Positions 16,750 through 26,184 of a stretch of 64,000 bases of DNA are shown here, one piece after another (the stretch's first letter is position 1; each line of letters opens with the position of its first letter). Below the pieces are notes generated by a model that saw nothing but the letters and a program-made list of their open reading frames with translations, searched no databases and was not told the origin of the DNA. Position numbers and translations under genes: made by a program. Origin of the DNA: Bacillota bacterium (lineage in GTDB: Bacteria; Sysuimicrobiota; Sysuimicrobiia; Sysuimicrobiales; Segetimicrobiaceae); the NCBI GenBank assembly GCA_021324975.1, contig JAJPIA010000054.1, forward strand, positions 1 through 64,000, written 5' to 3'.

Positions 16750-17598
16750 TCAGTACTTCAAGGCGCCCTTCGTCAGCGCCGAGACGAAGTAGCGTTGCAG
16801 CACCAGGAACACGATCACCACCGGAATGCTCATCCCGATGGCGGTCGCGGTGAGCCCGCCCCAGTCCGGCACGCCCTCGGAGAAGTACGCGAACAAGCCG
16901 AGCGGCAGCGTGCGCATGTCGGCCGACGAGATCATGGTCAGCGCGTACAGGTACTCGTCCCACGCCAGGATGAACGTGTAGATCGCGGTGGCCACGAGAC
17001 CGGGAACCGCCGCCGGCAGCGCCACCTCTACGAAGGCGCGCACCACGCCGGCGCCGTCCAGGCGCGCGGCGACCTCCATCTCCGGCGGGATCCCGTCGAA
17101 GAATCCCCGCAACAGCCAGATGTTGAGCGGCAGGCTGAACGTGAGATATCCGATGATCAAGGCCCCGTAGGTATCCCGCAGGCCGAGGACCGTCATCAGG
17201 ATGAACAGCGGTACGAGGAAGTTCACGCCCGGGAAAAGGTTCTGGGCGAGGAACCCGTACATGAGCATGCCCTTGCCCCGGAACGTGAACCGCGAAAACG
17301 CGTAGGCCGCGGGCGTGGCGACCAGCAGCGCGAGCGCGACGGTGGAGAACGCGACGACGACGCTGTTGAGGAAGTACCGCGGAAAGTAGACGCCTTGCTC
17401 GCGCGGGGACAGCAGGCTCGCGTAGTTGGCCAGGGTGACCGGACGCGGCACCAGGTGCGGGGCGGCCGTGTACAGGGCCTGCGGGGGTTCCAGCGACGCG
17501 GTCAGCATCCAGGCGAACGGTAGCAGCGAAAACGCGACCAGCCCGAGGAGCACCGCGCTCCGCGGTGTGCGTCGCAGCGCCTCGCGGGCAGCGCGCAT
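16750..17598 (-). CDS. Sugar ABC transporter permease (MalG-like)
   Basis: 282 residues, six membrane segments. The MalG/UgpE hallmarks are an N-terminal segment (AVLLGLVAFSLLPFAWMLTASLEPP) and the EAA loop EVAARLDGAGVVRAFVEVALPAAVPGL. WDEYLYALTMISSADMRTLPLGLF and the C-terminal LVLQRYFVSALTKGALKY complete the pattern. The ATG shares a base with the MalF stop (TAATG). It acts with the MalF-like and MalK-like neighbours to import a sugar or sugar acid. Confidence 0.91.
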   Translation of the reverse strand: MRAAREALRRTPRSAVLLGLVAFSLLPFAWMLTASLEPPQALYTAAPHLVPRPVTLANYASLLSPREQGVYFPRYFLNSVVVAFSTVALALLVATPAAYAFSRFTFRGKGMLMYGFLAQNLFPGVNFLVPLFILMTVLGLRDTYGALIIGYLTFSLPLNIWLLRGFFDGIPPEMEVAARLDGAGVVRAFVEVALPAAVPGLVATAIYTFILAWDEYLYALTMISSADMRTLPLGLFAYFSEGVPDWGGLTATAIGMSIPVVIVFLVLQRYFVSALTKGALKY

Positions 17599-18524
17599 TA
17601 GCGGGCGCTCGCGCCGCGGCCGAGGACGCGCACGTACACCACGGCAAACGCCAGCAACAGCGCGGAGATGATGCACGACGTCGCGGCGGCGAGCCCGAAG
17701 TCGAGCTGCGTGAACGCCTGGTTGTAGATGTAGTTGGCGATGATCTCCGACCGATGCAGGGGGCCGCCCCCGGTCATGATCCACGGGATCGTGAAGCTGT
17801 GGAAGTTTTGCAGCGCCAGCAGCATCGCGGTGACCACGAGCACCGGCCACAGCGCCGGCACGGTGATCTCCCAGAAGGTCCGCCACGACGACGCGCGGTC
17901 CAGGCGCGCCGCCATCACGAGTTGCTCCGGCACGGTTTGGAGTCCGGCCAGCAGCATCAGCATCGCGAACGGAAACGTTTTCCACACGTTCGTGAGGATG
18001 AGCGCTGGGAGCGCCAGCGCGAGGCTGCTGAGAAACGGGATGGGCGCGGCGATGACGTGCCAGGCCGTGAGCGTGCCGTCGATCAGCCCGTAGTCTCCCT
18101 GGTAGAGCCACAGCCACGCGTAGCTCGCCACCACATATCCGACGACGTACGGCAAGAGGAGCGCGGCACGCACCGGGCCGCGACAGACCCTGAGGTTGTT
18201 GACCGCGAGCGCCGCGATCATGCCGAGGACCAGGTCGGCGAGCGTGCTCGCCGCCGTCCACACCACGGTGTTGTTGACGACGCGGTAGAAGACGGGATCG
18301 GCGAACACCGCTCGGTAATTGGCGAGTCCGGTGAACGTCCACCGCATGGACTCGCTCGGCGTGCGGAAGAAGCTCAGGTAGACGGAGTAGGCAAAGGGAT
18401 ACGCCGTGACGACGAGCAGCAGCGCCAGCGCCGGACACACGAACACATACGGCACGACGCGGGAGAGCAGCGGCGCGCGGCGGGCGTGGATCCCGTCGTA
18501 CGCCGCCGTCCGCACCGCGCCCAC
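17598..18524 (-). CDS. Sugar ABC transporter permease (MalF/UgpA-like)
   Basis: 308-residue permease. VVPYVFVCPALALLLVVTAYPFAYSVYLSF opens the protein, then FTGLANYRAVFADPVFYRVVNNT, the EAA loop MAARLDRASSWRTFWEITVPALWPVL and IPWIMTGGGPLHRSEIIANYIYNQAF. These are typical of the CUT1 MalF/UgpA group. It lies between the binding-protein gene and MalG in one operon. Confidence 0.91.
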   Translation of the reverse strand: MGAVRTAAYDGIHARRAPLLSRVVPYVFVCPALALLLVVTAYPFAYSVYLSFFRTPSESMRWTFTGLANYRAVFADPVFYRVVNNTVVWTAASTLADLVLGMIAALAVNNLRVCRGPVRAALLLPYVVGYVVASYAWLWLYQGDYGLIDGTLTAWHVIAAPIPFLSSLALALPALILTNVWKTFPFAMLMLLAGLQTVPEQLVMAARLDRASSWRTFWEITVPALWPVLVVTAMLLALQNFHSFTIPWIMTGGGPLHRSEIIANYIYNQAFTQLDFGLAAATSCIISALLLAFAVVYVRVLGRGASAR

Positions 18525-18577
18525 GGCACGCTACCTCCCTCGGACCCGTGCCCGCGTCCGCGGCCCGGTCCTGCGCG

Positions 18578-19915
18578 TCAGGCGCGCATCACCTGGCGGA
18601 CGTCGGCCGCGGCCTCGGCGGCCGCCTGCTGTGGGCTCGTCTGCTTGAGCAGCACCTTTTGGATCATCGTCGGGATCGTCTCGTTCCAGATGTGCGCCCC
18701 CTGCGCGACGAGCGGCACATTGACCCCGTACTGGATCATCTCGAACGTGACGTCGTTGAACAGCAACAACTTGTCGCGCTCCTTCTGTGCCGGCGCATGC
18801 TCCGCCACCCGATTTGCCGGGTTCGAGCCGAGGCCGGCCAGGCGCGCGTTCCAGTTTGGGGACTCGTACGCCCGCAGAAACTCGTCGACCTGGTCCATGT
18901 TCGACGCGCCCTTGCGCACGTGGATATTGGAGCCCCCAAAGACGACCGCCCGCCGCGCGGGGCCGCGGGGCAGCAGGCCGGCGGCCAGCTCGATCGAGGG
19001 GTTGAGGCTGTGCGCCTGCGCCGCGTCCGACGGATGCGCGATCATCATCGCCACCTTGCCGCCGAGAAACAGCGTGGCCACGTCGGCCTGGGCGTCGTTG
19101 AGCGCGGACGGCTCGACGCTCTTGTCCACGTTGAACAGGCGATTGTAGAGATCGAGCGCGGCCACCGTGCCCGGCCCGTCGATCCCCACCTTCTTCCAGG
19201 TCGTGGGCGTCGCCAGCTCGTCGAAGATGCTGCCGCCGTAGGCCCACATCACCGGCGCGAACCGAAACGGGGTGTTGCCGTTGTTGAGCTTGGCGACCAG
19301 GCCGAATCCCGCTTGGCCGGTCTTGTCGTGGATGCGCTTGGAATACGAGGCCAGGTCGTCCCAGGTGTCCGGCGTCTTGGCGGGATCGAGCCCGGCCGCG
19401 CGGAACAGCGCCTTGTTCCACACCAGCATCATCGCCTCGTTGTTGGACGGGATGCCGTACAAGGTGCCCGACGGATCCCCGGGCTTCTGCACCGTCTGCA
19501 GCGCCTGAGGCCAAAAGTTCTTCGCGCTCAACCCGAGCCGTGCCAGATCGATGGGCTGAAACACGTCGGCGGCGATGAACCGGCTCGACCACGCGATCGC
19601 GGTGCGTGCGACGTCGGGCCCGCCCCCGCCGCGATACGAGACCTCGAGCTTGGGTAGCATGTCCGTGTAGCCGTACATCGTCATCCGGAATCGGAGCTTG
19701 GGATGCTGCTCGGGGAACCAGTGATAGAACGCCTGCTGCTGGGCGACGCCGTACGTGTCCGGGGCGGCGGACCAGTCCCACACCGTCAACTCGCCGGTGA
19801 GATCCCTGCGCGGCGCGTAGTCGCCCGCCGCCGCCCAACCGCGCACGGGCATGGTGCCGACCGCCGCCAGCGCCGCCCCTGCCGCCTCGACGAACGCTCT
19901 TCGGGTCATCGTCAT
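18578..19915 (-). CDS. Sugar ABC transporter substrate-binding protein (family 1, Tat-type signal)
   Basis: 445-residue extracellular binding protein. The N-terminus MTMTRRAFVEAAGAALAAVGTM has a twin-arginine-like motif. The core shows ELTVWDWSAAPDTY, KLEVSYRGGGGPDVARTAIAW, LYGIPSNNEAMMLVWNKALFRAAGL and FLGGKVAMMIAHPSDA, all typical of family-1 (UgpB/MalE-like) proteins. It is the first of the transport genes following two sugar-acid dehydratase genes. The likely cargo is therefore an aldonic or uronic acid, or its parent sugar; this is inference from context. Confidence 0.9.
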   Translation of the reverse strand: MTMTRRAFVEAAGAALAAVGTMPVRGWAAAGDYAPRRDLTGELTVWDWSAAPDTYGVAQQQAFYHWFPEQHPKLRFRMTMYGYTDMLPKLEVSYRGGGGPDVARTAIAWSSRFIAADVFQPIDLARLGLSAKNFWPQALQTVQKPGDPSGTLYGIPSNNEAMMLVWNKALFRAAGLDPAKTPDTWDDLASYSKRIHDKTGQAGFGLVAKLNNGNTPFRFAPVMWAYGGSIFDELATPTTWKKVGIDGPGTVAALDLYNRLFNVDKSVEPSALNDAQADVATLFLGGKVAMMIAHPSDAAQAHSLNPSIELAAGLLPRGPARRAVVFGGSNIHVRKGASNMDQVDEFLRAYESPNWNARLAGLGSNPANRVAEHAPAQKERDKLLLFNDVTFEMIQYGVNVPLVAQGAHIWNETIPTMIQKVLLKQTSPQQAAAEAAADVRQVMRA

Positions 19916-19939
19916 CGCCGTCCCCTCCTTGTCGCGCGC

Positions 19940-21064
19940 TTATGATACCGGCCGGCTGTTGGCCGCGAGACGCTCCACGTGGTCCCAGCGAACGTCGATG
20001 CCCAATCCCGGGCGGTCGGACAGCACGAGGTGGCCGTCCTCTACCGGCAGCGGCGCGGTCAAGATCTCGTCCCGCCACGGCGCGTCCACTGCCAGGAACT
20101 CCAAGCGCGCGAAATTCGGAATCGCCGCGCATAACTGCGCGCTCGCCAGGCTGGCGACGGGCGAGTTGGGATTGTGGGGCGCGATCGGCACGTAATACAT
20201 CTCCGCCAGTTGCGCGATGGCCTTGGCTTCGGAGAGGCCGCCGGTTCGCACGACGTCGGGCATCAAGATATCGGCGGCGTGGGTTTCCAGGACGCGGCGG
20301 AATCCGTGGCGGGTAAACAACCGCTCGCCCGTGCAGATAGGCACTCGGACCCGGCGGCGGATGTCGGCCATGGCCTCCGGGGTCTCCGGGCCCACGGGTT
20401 CCTCGAGGAACCAGATCCGGTACGGCTCCAGCATCTCGGCGAGACGGATCACCGACGGCGTGTTCAGTCGGGCATGGGTGTCGATCGCGACCTCGACCTG
20501 GGACCCCACGGCCTCGCGCACCGCCGCGACCAGAGCGGCGGCGCCCGCGAGGTCGGCGCCCGATGCCTCGCGACTATCAGGATCCACCGACGTCAGCGGA
20601 TCAAACTTGATCGCGCGGTAGCCCTGGCCGGCGATCCGCCGCGCCGCCTCCGCGTAGGCGTCCGGGGTGCGGGCGGCCCCGGCAAACCAGTTGTTGGCAT
20701 AGAGTGGTACTCGTGTGCGATACGCGCCGCCGAGGAGTTGATAGATCGGCTGGCGAGTCCACTTGCCGACAATGTCCCACAGGGCGATGTCGACCCCGCT
20801 GATGGCACCCACGGACGCGCCTGCCGATCCGATGTACGTCAGATGGCGGGCCATCTTGGTCCACAGCGGCCCGATGCGGCGCGGGTCCTCTCCCCGCAGG
20901 AGCGTGTCCAATTCGGCGAGCGCGCCCTCCACGGTGCGGCCGCCCGGGAAGTTGGTCGCATCCCCGACGCCCGTGATGCCGGCGTCGGTCTCCACGGACA
21001 CCAAGATCCACGGCCATTCCAGCGCGCTGGGGATGCGATGGCTGCGGACGGCCGTAATCTTCAT
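19940..21064 (-). CDS. Enolase-superfamily sugar-acid dehydratase (galactonate-dehydratase-like)
   Basis: 374-residue mandelate racemase/muconate lactonising fold. Metal ligands fit Asp195 (AIDTHARLN), Glu221 (FLEEPVGPE) and Glu247 (CTGERLFTR). General acid/base candidates are His197 (the D-x-H motif) and His297 (IAPHNPNSP). This layout, including TGERLF, resembles D-galactonate dehydratase rather than muconate cycloisomerase. It would convert an aldonate to a 2-keto-3-deoxy acid. The start overlaps the second dehydratase gene by 4 nt (ATGA). It is followed by a CUT1 importer operon. Exact substrate unknown. Confidence 0.85.
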   Translation of the reverse strand: MKITAVRSHRIPSALEWPWILVSVETDAGITGVGDATNFPGGRTVEGALAELDTLLRGEDPRRIGPLWTKMARHLTYIGSAGASVGAISGVDIALWDIVGKWTRQPIYQLLGGAYRTRVPLYANNWFAGAARTPDAYAEAARRIAGQGYRAIKFDPLTSVDPDSREASGADLAGAAALVAAVREAVGSQVEVAIDTHARLNTPSVIRLAEMLEPYRIWFLEEPVGPETPEAMADIRRRVRVPICTGERLFTRHGFRRVLETHAADILMPDVVRTGGLSEAKAIAQLAEMYYVPIAPHNPNSPVASLASAQLCAAIPNFARLEFLAVDAPWRDEILTAPLPVEDGHLVLSDRPGLGIDVRWDHVERLAANSRPVS

Positions 21065-22194
21065 GGCGCGAACCAGGCGGTCCCAGGCTTGAGGTGCGCA
21101 CGGGCCACATCCTCCCGCAGGGACACGCCGAGTCCAGGTGCATCCGGCACGCCGATGTATCCCTCCCGGATCACGCCCTCCCCCTCCACGAGGTCGTCCC
21201 ACCAGGGGATCGTCCGGGCATGGTACTCCAGCACGAGGCAGTTTGGCACCGCGGCCATCACGTGACACGCGGCGATCGTCCCCAGCGGGCTGCTGACGTT
21301 GTGGGGGGCCACCGCCTTGGAATAGGTATCCGCAAGATCCGCCACTTTTTTCGCCTCCGCGAGGCCGCCCATCTTCGGCACGTCGGGCGCGATGATGTCG
21401 GCGCCGTGGCCGGCGATGAGATCGCGAAACTCCTCCTTGAGGTACCGGTTCTCACCGCTGCAGATTGGAATCGGGCTTCGGGCCGTGACGAACCGGTGCG
21501 CCTCCGTGTCGCCCGGCGGCACCGGATCCTCGAGCCACCGCGGTCGAAACGGCGCCAGGACGTCCGCGAGGACCAAAGCATCGCGCGCGTTGTACTTCCA
21601 GTGACAGTCCACCAGCAGGTCGGTGCCCGGACCCACCTCCTCGCGGATCGCCGCGACCAGGCCGGCGATCCGGTCCAGCTCCCGATTGGAGAGCGTCCGG
21701 TTCCACGGGTCGAGCTCGTCCGGTGATGGCCGGTCGATGTCGAACTTGAGCGCCGTGAAGCCGCGATCCAGCATGGCACGGGCGACCTGCCGCGCCGGCT
21801 CGAACGAGTCCCAGCCATGAAATCCGCAGTCCGCGTAGATCCGGATGCGGTCGCGAAAGCGGCCGCCGAGCAGCCGGCACACCGGCAGACCGGCCGCCTT
21901 GCCGGCAAGATCCCATAGCGCGATTTCGATGCCGCTCAACGCCGTCACCATGGTGCCGGAGACCGATCCCGCGCCCACGAGCCGGCGCTTCAATCGACAG
22001 AACAACGGCTCCACGTCGGCCGGATCGCACCCGATCACGAGATCCGTGACCGCCGCGTTCCGGAGGATGTCGTGAACGCCGGCGCCCCAGTAGGCTTCCC
22101 CGAACCCGCTCAGGCCTTCGTCCGTGTCGATGCGCACGAGAATCCAGTCGAAGTTGCCTTGCACGACGGCGGTCCGGATGGCGGTGATCTTCAT
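21061..22194 (-). CDS. Enolase-superfamily sugar-acid dehydratase, second paralogue
   Basis: 377 residues, clearly related to the downstream gene but diverged. Metal ligands are Asp196 (LLVDCHWKYN), Glu222 (WLEDPVPPGD) and Glu248 (CSGENRYLK). His198 and His298 (VAPHNVSSP) are candidate acid/base residues, and Lys150 lies in TALKFDID. An AAAGGGGG site precedes the ATG. It is the first gene of the six-gene operon dehydratase-dehydratase-SBP-permease-permease-ATPase. Two paralogues may handle epimeric acids. The divergent RraA-like gene starts 129 nt away. Confidence 0.85.
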   Translation of the reverse strand: MKITAIRTAVVQGNFDWILVRIDTDEGLSGFGEAYWGAGVHDILRNAAVTDLVIGCDPADVEPLFCRLKRRLVGAGSVSGTMVTALSGIEIALWDLAGKAAGLPVCRLLGGRFRDRIRIYADCGFHGWDSFEPARQVARAMLDRGFTALKFDIDRPSPDELDPWNRTLSNRELDRIAGLVAAIREEVGPGTDLLVDCHWKYNARDALVLADVLAPFRPRWLEDPVPPGDTEAHRFVTARSPIPICSGENRYLKEEFRDLIAGHGADIIAPDVPKMGGLAEAKKVADLADTYSKAVAPHNVSSPLGTIAACHVMAAVPNCLVLEYHARTIPWWDDLVEGEGVIREGYIGVPDAPGLGVSLREDVARAHLKPGTAWFAP

Positions 22195-22322
22195 GCCGCC
22201 CCCTTTTCCGTTTCCGTTTTTGAACTCCTTTTTGTGAGGAGCACGGCAGCCGTAACCGGAGGTGCCCGGCGCGCGAAGGCGGAAGTAGGACGCGGATTCG
22301 GCCGCGTCCACGAGGAGGTCGC

Positions 22323-23192
22323 ATGCGGGTCTTCGCGAGCCCCGACACCGTGGCAGCGCTCACGCCGCTCTGCCGATTCGATCGGCTGCCCGACGGGCGG
22401 CCCAGGGTCCCCGACGACCTGCTCGAACGCATCAGCCACGCCACGATCGAGCAGGCCTGGAAGACGCTCGCGGACCACGGCTATCATCACCAGTTCGAAG
22501 GCGGATGGTTTCAGACGCATCCCGGACGGACCCTGGTGGGCCGCGCCGTGACCGCCGCGTTCGTCCCCGTGCGGCCCGACCTGGACGATGTGGTGGTCCT
22601 AGCGTCGGGCCGGCCGGCAGGGGATGCCCGCCAGGCCGTACGTGGTCAGAACTCGTGGGTGATCGACAGCCTGCTGCCGGGCGACGTCATGGTGGTCGAT
22701 CTCTTCGGCAAGATCCGGGACGGCACCATGGTCGGCGACAACCTTGCCACCACGCTCAGCCGCAGAACCGGGGCCGGCGCCGTGATCAACGGCGGCATCC
22801 GCGACTATCCGGGCGTCGCGCAGATCGCGCCGCTCGCCATCTTCTGCCGCGGCGTCGATCCGTCGGCGATCGCGGAGTGCACGCTCGTCGGCGTGAACAC
22901 CCCGGTCCGGATCGGCGGCGCCACGGTGCTGCCGGGCGATGTGGTCCTCGGCACCGACGCAGGCGTGATCTTCATCCCCCCGCAGCTGGCGGAGGACGTC
23001 GCGGTGCGCGCCGAGGAGGTGCGGCTGCGGGATCGGTTCAGCAAGCAGCGGCTCGCGGAGGGACGATACAGCGCGCTCATGATCGATCGGGCCGCGTGGG
23101 CGCCCGAGATCGAGGAAGATTTCCAGCGCTGGCGCGCGGAACCGGCGCACGCGCCGTCGGGACGCACCGGCAAGGGACGCGCCGACGGGTGA
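22323..23192 (+). CDS. RraA-family aldolase/decarboxylase-like protein
   Basis: 289 residues. The core MVVDLFGKIRDGTMVGDNLATTL then AGAVINGGIRDYPGV carries the GDN and Arg-Asp residues that bind metal and pyruvate-type substrates in RraA/HMG-aldolase proteins. VLPGDVVLGTDAGVIFIPP is the C-terminal block. Compared with the RraA-like protein at 5.3 kb it has about 50 more residues, mainly an N-terminal helical extension. An AGGAGG site precedes the ATG. It is divergent from the dehydratase/importer operon and plausibly cleaves the keto-acid products of those dehydratases. Confidence 0.83.
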   Translation: MRVFASPDTVAALTPLCRFDRLPDGRPRVPDDLLERISHATIEQAWKTLADHGYHHQFEGGWFQTHPGRTLVGRAVTAAFVPVRPDLDDVVVLASGRPAGDARQAVRGQNSWVIDSLLPGDVMVVDLFGKIRDGTMVGDNLATTLSRRTGAGAVINGGIRDYPGVAQIAPLAIFCRGVDPSAIAECTLVGVNTPVRIGGATVLPGDVVLGTDAGVIFIPPQLAEDVAVRAEEVRLRDRFSKQRLAEGRYSALMIDRAAWAPEIEEDFQRWRAEPAHAPSGRTGKGRADG

Positions 23193-23211
23193 GCCTTCGC
23201 CCGCCGAGCGG

Positions 23212-24249
23212 TTACCGCACCGCGGATGGTGCCGTTACGCCGATTTCGAAGACCTGGTCGTAGTACGCATACCGCGGGTCGGTCTGGATGACGATCCACA
23301 GTCCGAGCCCTGGGTAGACCAGCGTGCGCAGGCCGTGCTGCTGGTCCGTCGCGACTTGGGCCGGCTTGCCCAAGGCTGCGAGCGCGTCGGCCTCCGTCGT
23401 CCCAACGTGCACCCGGTCCTGGATCGCGTAGGCGGGGTCGTTCACGATCCACGCGCGAAAGATCACCCCGGCCGGTGTCGCCCGGACGCCGACGCCGCTG
23501 TTGTTCGGCGGCGCGAACCACTGATACAGGATGTTCCCGTCCGCCAGCGTCCGGCTCCCGAGCGGCTGACCGAGCGCATCGATCACATCCTGCACGCGCA
23601 TGCCCAACCGCACAGCCCCGAGGGCTTTGCCGGGTACGATGCTCTGGAGCCGCCTCGCGGGCGCCGGCGACGGTGGCGACACCCGCGGCTGGTTGCCCAG
23701 CGGCTGCGCGCGGAGTGTCCCCGGTTGGTCTGACGGCGGCGCGAGCGCGGACGACTTGAACGGAATCGTGATCGGCTGCGGCGGTGTGGGCGGCACGTAG
23801 GCGGCCGCAACCGGGGCCGATGCCGGGCTCTCGGCGCGCACCTCCTGCTCCCCGATGCCCAGGATCAACCCCGCCCGGTCGGGCAACGGCGTGACCTGAA
23901 ACGGCTCCGCCTGGGCCATCTGCACCACGATGCGGACGACTCCGGACTGAAACTGCCCCACGCGAACCCGGGTGACCGCGCGGCCGGCAACCGGCACCGC
24001 GCCCGGCCGCATCGCAAGCTGTGCCGGCGAGACATCCACCACGATCCAGTTCGGCCGGACGTCGCGAAGCTGATATTGCACCGGCGCGGACGCCAAGACG
24101 ACGACGCGGACGCCCTGCTCCGCCTCGCTGACCGTCACCTGCGTCACCGCGGCCGGCGACGCATGCGCCGGAACCGCCCCGACTCCAACGCCGCTGGTCA
24201 GCAAGGCACACACCAACACGACCGCAGACCGACGGTGCAGCGCGCGCAT
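23212..24249 (-). CDS. Secreted AMIN-domain protein
   Basis: 345-residue exported protein. The signal peptide (SAVVLVCALLTSGVGVGAVPAHA) is followed by an AMIN-like beta domain at about 35-130 (QYQLRDVRPNWIVVDVSP, VRVGQFQSGVVRIVVQM). A Pro-rich linker (about 145-205) follows. The C-terminal part has two related repeats (AVRLGMRVQDVIDALGQPLG and RVHVGTTEADALAALGKPAQ), typical of GxxxxxVxxxLGxP modules in envelope proteins. AMIN domains bind peptidoglycan or target cell-wall machines. The ATG was chosen just before the signal peptide, with GGAGG nearby; a GTG two codons earlier is possible. Confidence 0.75.
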   Translation of the reverse strand: MRALHRRSAVVLVCALLTSGVGVGAVPAHASPAAVTQVTVSEAEQGVRVVVLASAPVQYQLRDVRPNWIVVDVSPAQLAMRPGAVPVAGRAVTRVRVGQFQSGVVRIVVQMAQAEPFQVTPLPDRAGLILGIGEQEVRAESPASAPVAAAYVPPTPPQPITIPFKSSALAPPSDQPGTLRAQPLGNQPRVSPPSPAPARRLQSIVPGKALGAVRLGMRVQDVIDALGQPLGSRTLADGNILYQWFAPPNNSGVGVRATPAGVIFRAWIVNDPAYAIQDRVHVGTTEADALAALGKPAQVATDQQHGLRTLVYPGLGLWIVIQTDPRYAYYDQVFEIGVTAPSAVR

Positions 24250-24375
24250 CACCACACCTCCGTGCCGCTCTCCATACCGGGCGCCGAGCGATGTCTCGCG
24301 ATTCCCTCGACAACGCAGGACGCCGGCCATAACGACGGCCACATTGTAATCAAGGATCCTGTCGCGCGCTACTGG

Positions 24376-25344
24376 TCAGGACGCGACGCCCGGCAAGACC
24401 TCTTCGATGACCCGACGCAGCTGGCCAAACTGATCCCAGGCCGTGCAGCGCAGCCCGATCGTGTCGATGCCCATACGGGCGTACGCGTTGAGGTGCTCGA
24501 TGCACTCCGCCGGCGAGCCCGCCGCCGTCCAGCTCTCCACGCGGTCCATGGGAAAGTCCATCATGTAATAGGTGTCGAGAAACCGTTTCGACTCCGCCAA
24601 CGCGGCGTCGCGGTCTTCGTTGACGTTGATGTTGTGGTAGAGACTGGTCTCCAGATCTTCGGGGTTCCGCCCCAACTCGCGCGCCTTCTCGCGGACGTCG
24701 GCCAGCCGCCACCCCACATCATCCAGGTCGGACAGGGACGTCTGCCAGCCGTCGGCATGGCGCGCGACGCGGCGATGGGTGCGCTCGATCCGGTCACGCG
24801 CCCCGGTGGCGTTGTTGGCGATCCAAATCGGCGGCCGGGGTTTGGCTGCGGGCTTGGGCTCGATCGTGATCCCGTCGAGACGGTAGTGCCGCCCCGTGAA
24901 GGTGACCTCATCCTCCGTCCACAGCCGCTTGAGGATCGTGATCCATTCCACCGTGCGCTCGACCCTCGCCTTGTTGTCGAGGCCGTAGTGCGCCGCCTCC
25001 TGGGCGCCGCCGGCCTGCGGAACGATCCCGGTACAGGCGATGAGCAGCGTCCGGCCCCCGGCGAGGAGATCCAGGCTCGCCCACTGGTACGCGAGCAGAA
25101 CGGGATCGCGGAGCGGAAAACTCGCCATGCACGCGGGGGCGATGCGCACCCGTCGCGTGCGGGCGGCGATGCCGGCCAGCAGCGTCAGCGACTCCATCCT
25201 CGGCTTGCCCAGCAGGCTGTCGCCGACCCACACGTCGTCGAAGAGTCCCGACCGGTCGGCTGTTTCCGCCATCTGGAGCATTTGTTCGGGCGTGGTGGCC
25301 CCGAACAACACGCCGCGGTTCGGCAGCGTCAAGGCAAACTTCAT
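24376..25344 (-). CDS. LLM-class flavin-dependent oxidoreductase
   Basis: 322-residue bacterial luciferase-like TIM barrel using FMN or F420. Characteristic parts are MKFALTLPNRGVLFG at the first strand, DVWVGDSLLGKPRMES, ARTRRVRIAPACMASFPLRDPVLLA, and the tail AAGSPAECIEHLNAYARMGIDTIGLRC. It overlaps the upstream glyoxalase-like gene by 4 nt, so the pair is co-translated. The substrate is unknown. Confidence 0.87.
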   Translation of the reverse strand: MKFALTLPNRGVLFGATTPEQMLQMAETADRSGLFDDVWVGDSLLGKPRMESLTLLAGIAARTRRVRIAPACMASFPLRDPVLLAYQWASLDLLAGGRTLLIACTGIVPQAGGAQEAAHYGLDNKARVERTVEWITILKRLWTEDEVTFTGRHYRLDGITIEPKPAAKPRPPIWIANNATGARDRIERTHRRVARHADGWQTSLSDLDDVGWRLADVREKARELGRNPEDLETSLYHNINVNEDRDAALAESKRFLDTYYMMDFPMDRVESWTAAGSPAECIEHLNAYARMGIDTIGLRCTAWDQFGQLRRVIEEVLPGVAS

Positions 25345-26009
25345 GCGACCGTCACGACCCCCTGTGTGGTCTCAACCTCCACCGCCTGTACACCGCTCTC
25401 CGCCGCGCGCTCCACGGACACGGGGAGATCTCCGAGGAGCGCGCGGAGGCGCGCCGACGCGGCGGCCGGATCGGGGTCCCCGAGCCGGACCGAGCGAATG
25501 GCGCGGGCCCCGGAGGCGTGCGCTACCGGCGCGGCACCCGGGTGCTCTCCCGGCGGCACCTGCCACTCGATGACGAACGGCAGGATGCCCGGCGTCTCCG
25601 GAGCGCCGAGCAGCTGCGCGCGCCATCGCAGCGTGACACCGTCGGGCCGCTCGCGCGCGCCGGCGAGCGGCGGCGCGAGGTCGAGCCCCGCCGCGCGGAG
25701 ATGCTCCCGCAGCCCGTCGAGGTCGTCCGTGCGGACCGCCCAGGTCGCGAAGGTCCGGCCCTCCTCCACGGCGCGCATGATCCGCCGGCCCGTGGGCGCC
25801 CGGCGTGCTTGTTCCAGATCGACGACCGCGATCAGCTCGAGGTAGGCGGTGCCGAGCGGCACGATCATGTTCGCCGTGCCGACGCCCGGGTGACGTCCGC
25901 CCTCCAACGCCCGCAGCCCGTACGCCGTCTCGAATCGCCGGGCGGCATCCGCGAGGTCGCGGACGGCGACGAGCACGTGATCCGTGGAGACCTGTGGATG
26001 CGCGCGCAC
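25341..26009 (-). CDS. Glyoxalase-like (VOC/Glyoxalase_3) protein
   Basis: 222 residues. TDHVLVAVRDLADAARRFETAYGL then GGRHPGVGTANMIVPLGTAYLELIAV is the N-terminal half of the Glyoxalase_3-type VOC fold (His for metal, paired beta-alpha-beta-beta-beta units). The second half contains FVIEWQVPPGEHPG. The GTG start has no strong ribosome site, so the start is uncertain. It is coupled to the LLM oxidoreductase by a 4-nt overlap. The substrate is unknown. Confidence 0.75.
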   Translation of the reverse strand: MRAHPQVSTDHVLVAVRDLADAARRFETAYGLRALEGGRHPGVGTANMIVPLGTAYLELIAVVDLEQARRAPTGRRIMRAVEEGRTFATWAVRTDDLDGLREHLRAAGLDLAPPLAGARERPDGVTLRWRAQLLGAPETPGILPFVIEWQVPPGEHPGAAPVAHASGARAIRSVRLGDPDPAAASARLRALLGDLPVSVERAAESGVQAVEVETTQGVVTVA

Positions 26010-26184
26010 GCGTCACGCGTTCGCTGCGCGGCGGCGGGAGTCCTCCGAGGAGGGATCCGCGCGAGGACGTCGGTATTCCGACGGCGTGGACACATCGGTC
26101 GTGACGACTCGGGCACGGTGTGTGACCGGCCCGATACGGAGGCCTCCTACGATCGCAATAGGTCGGCCGCAAAGGGAGGTTGCC

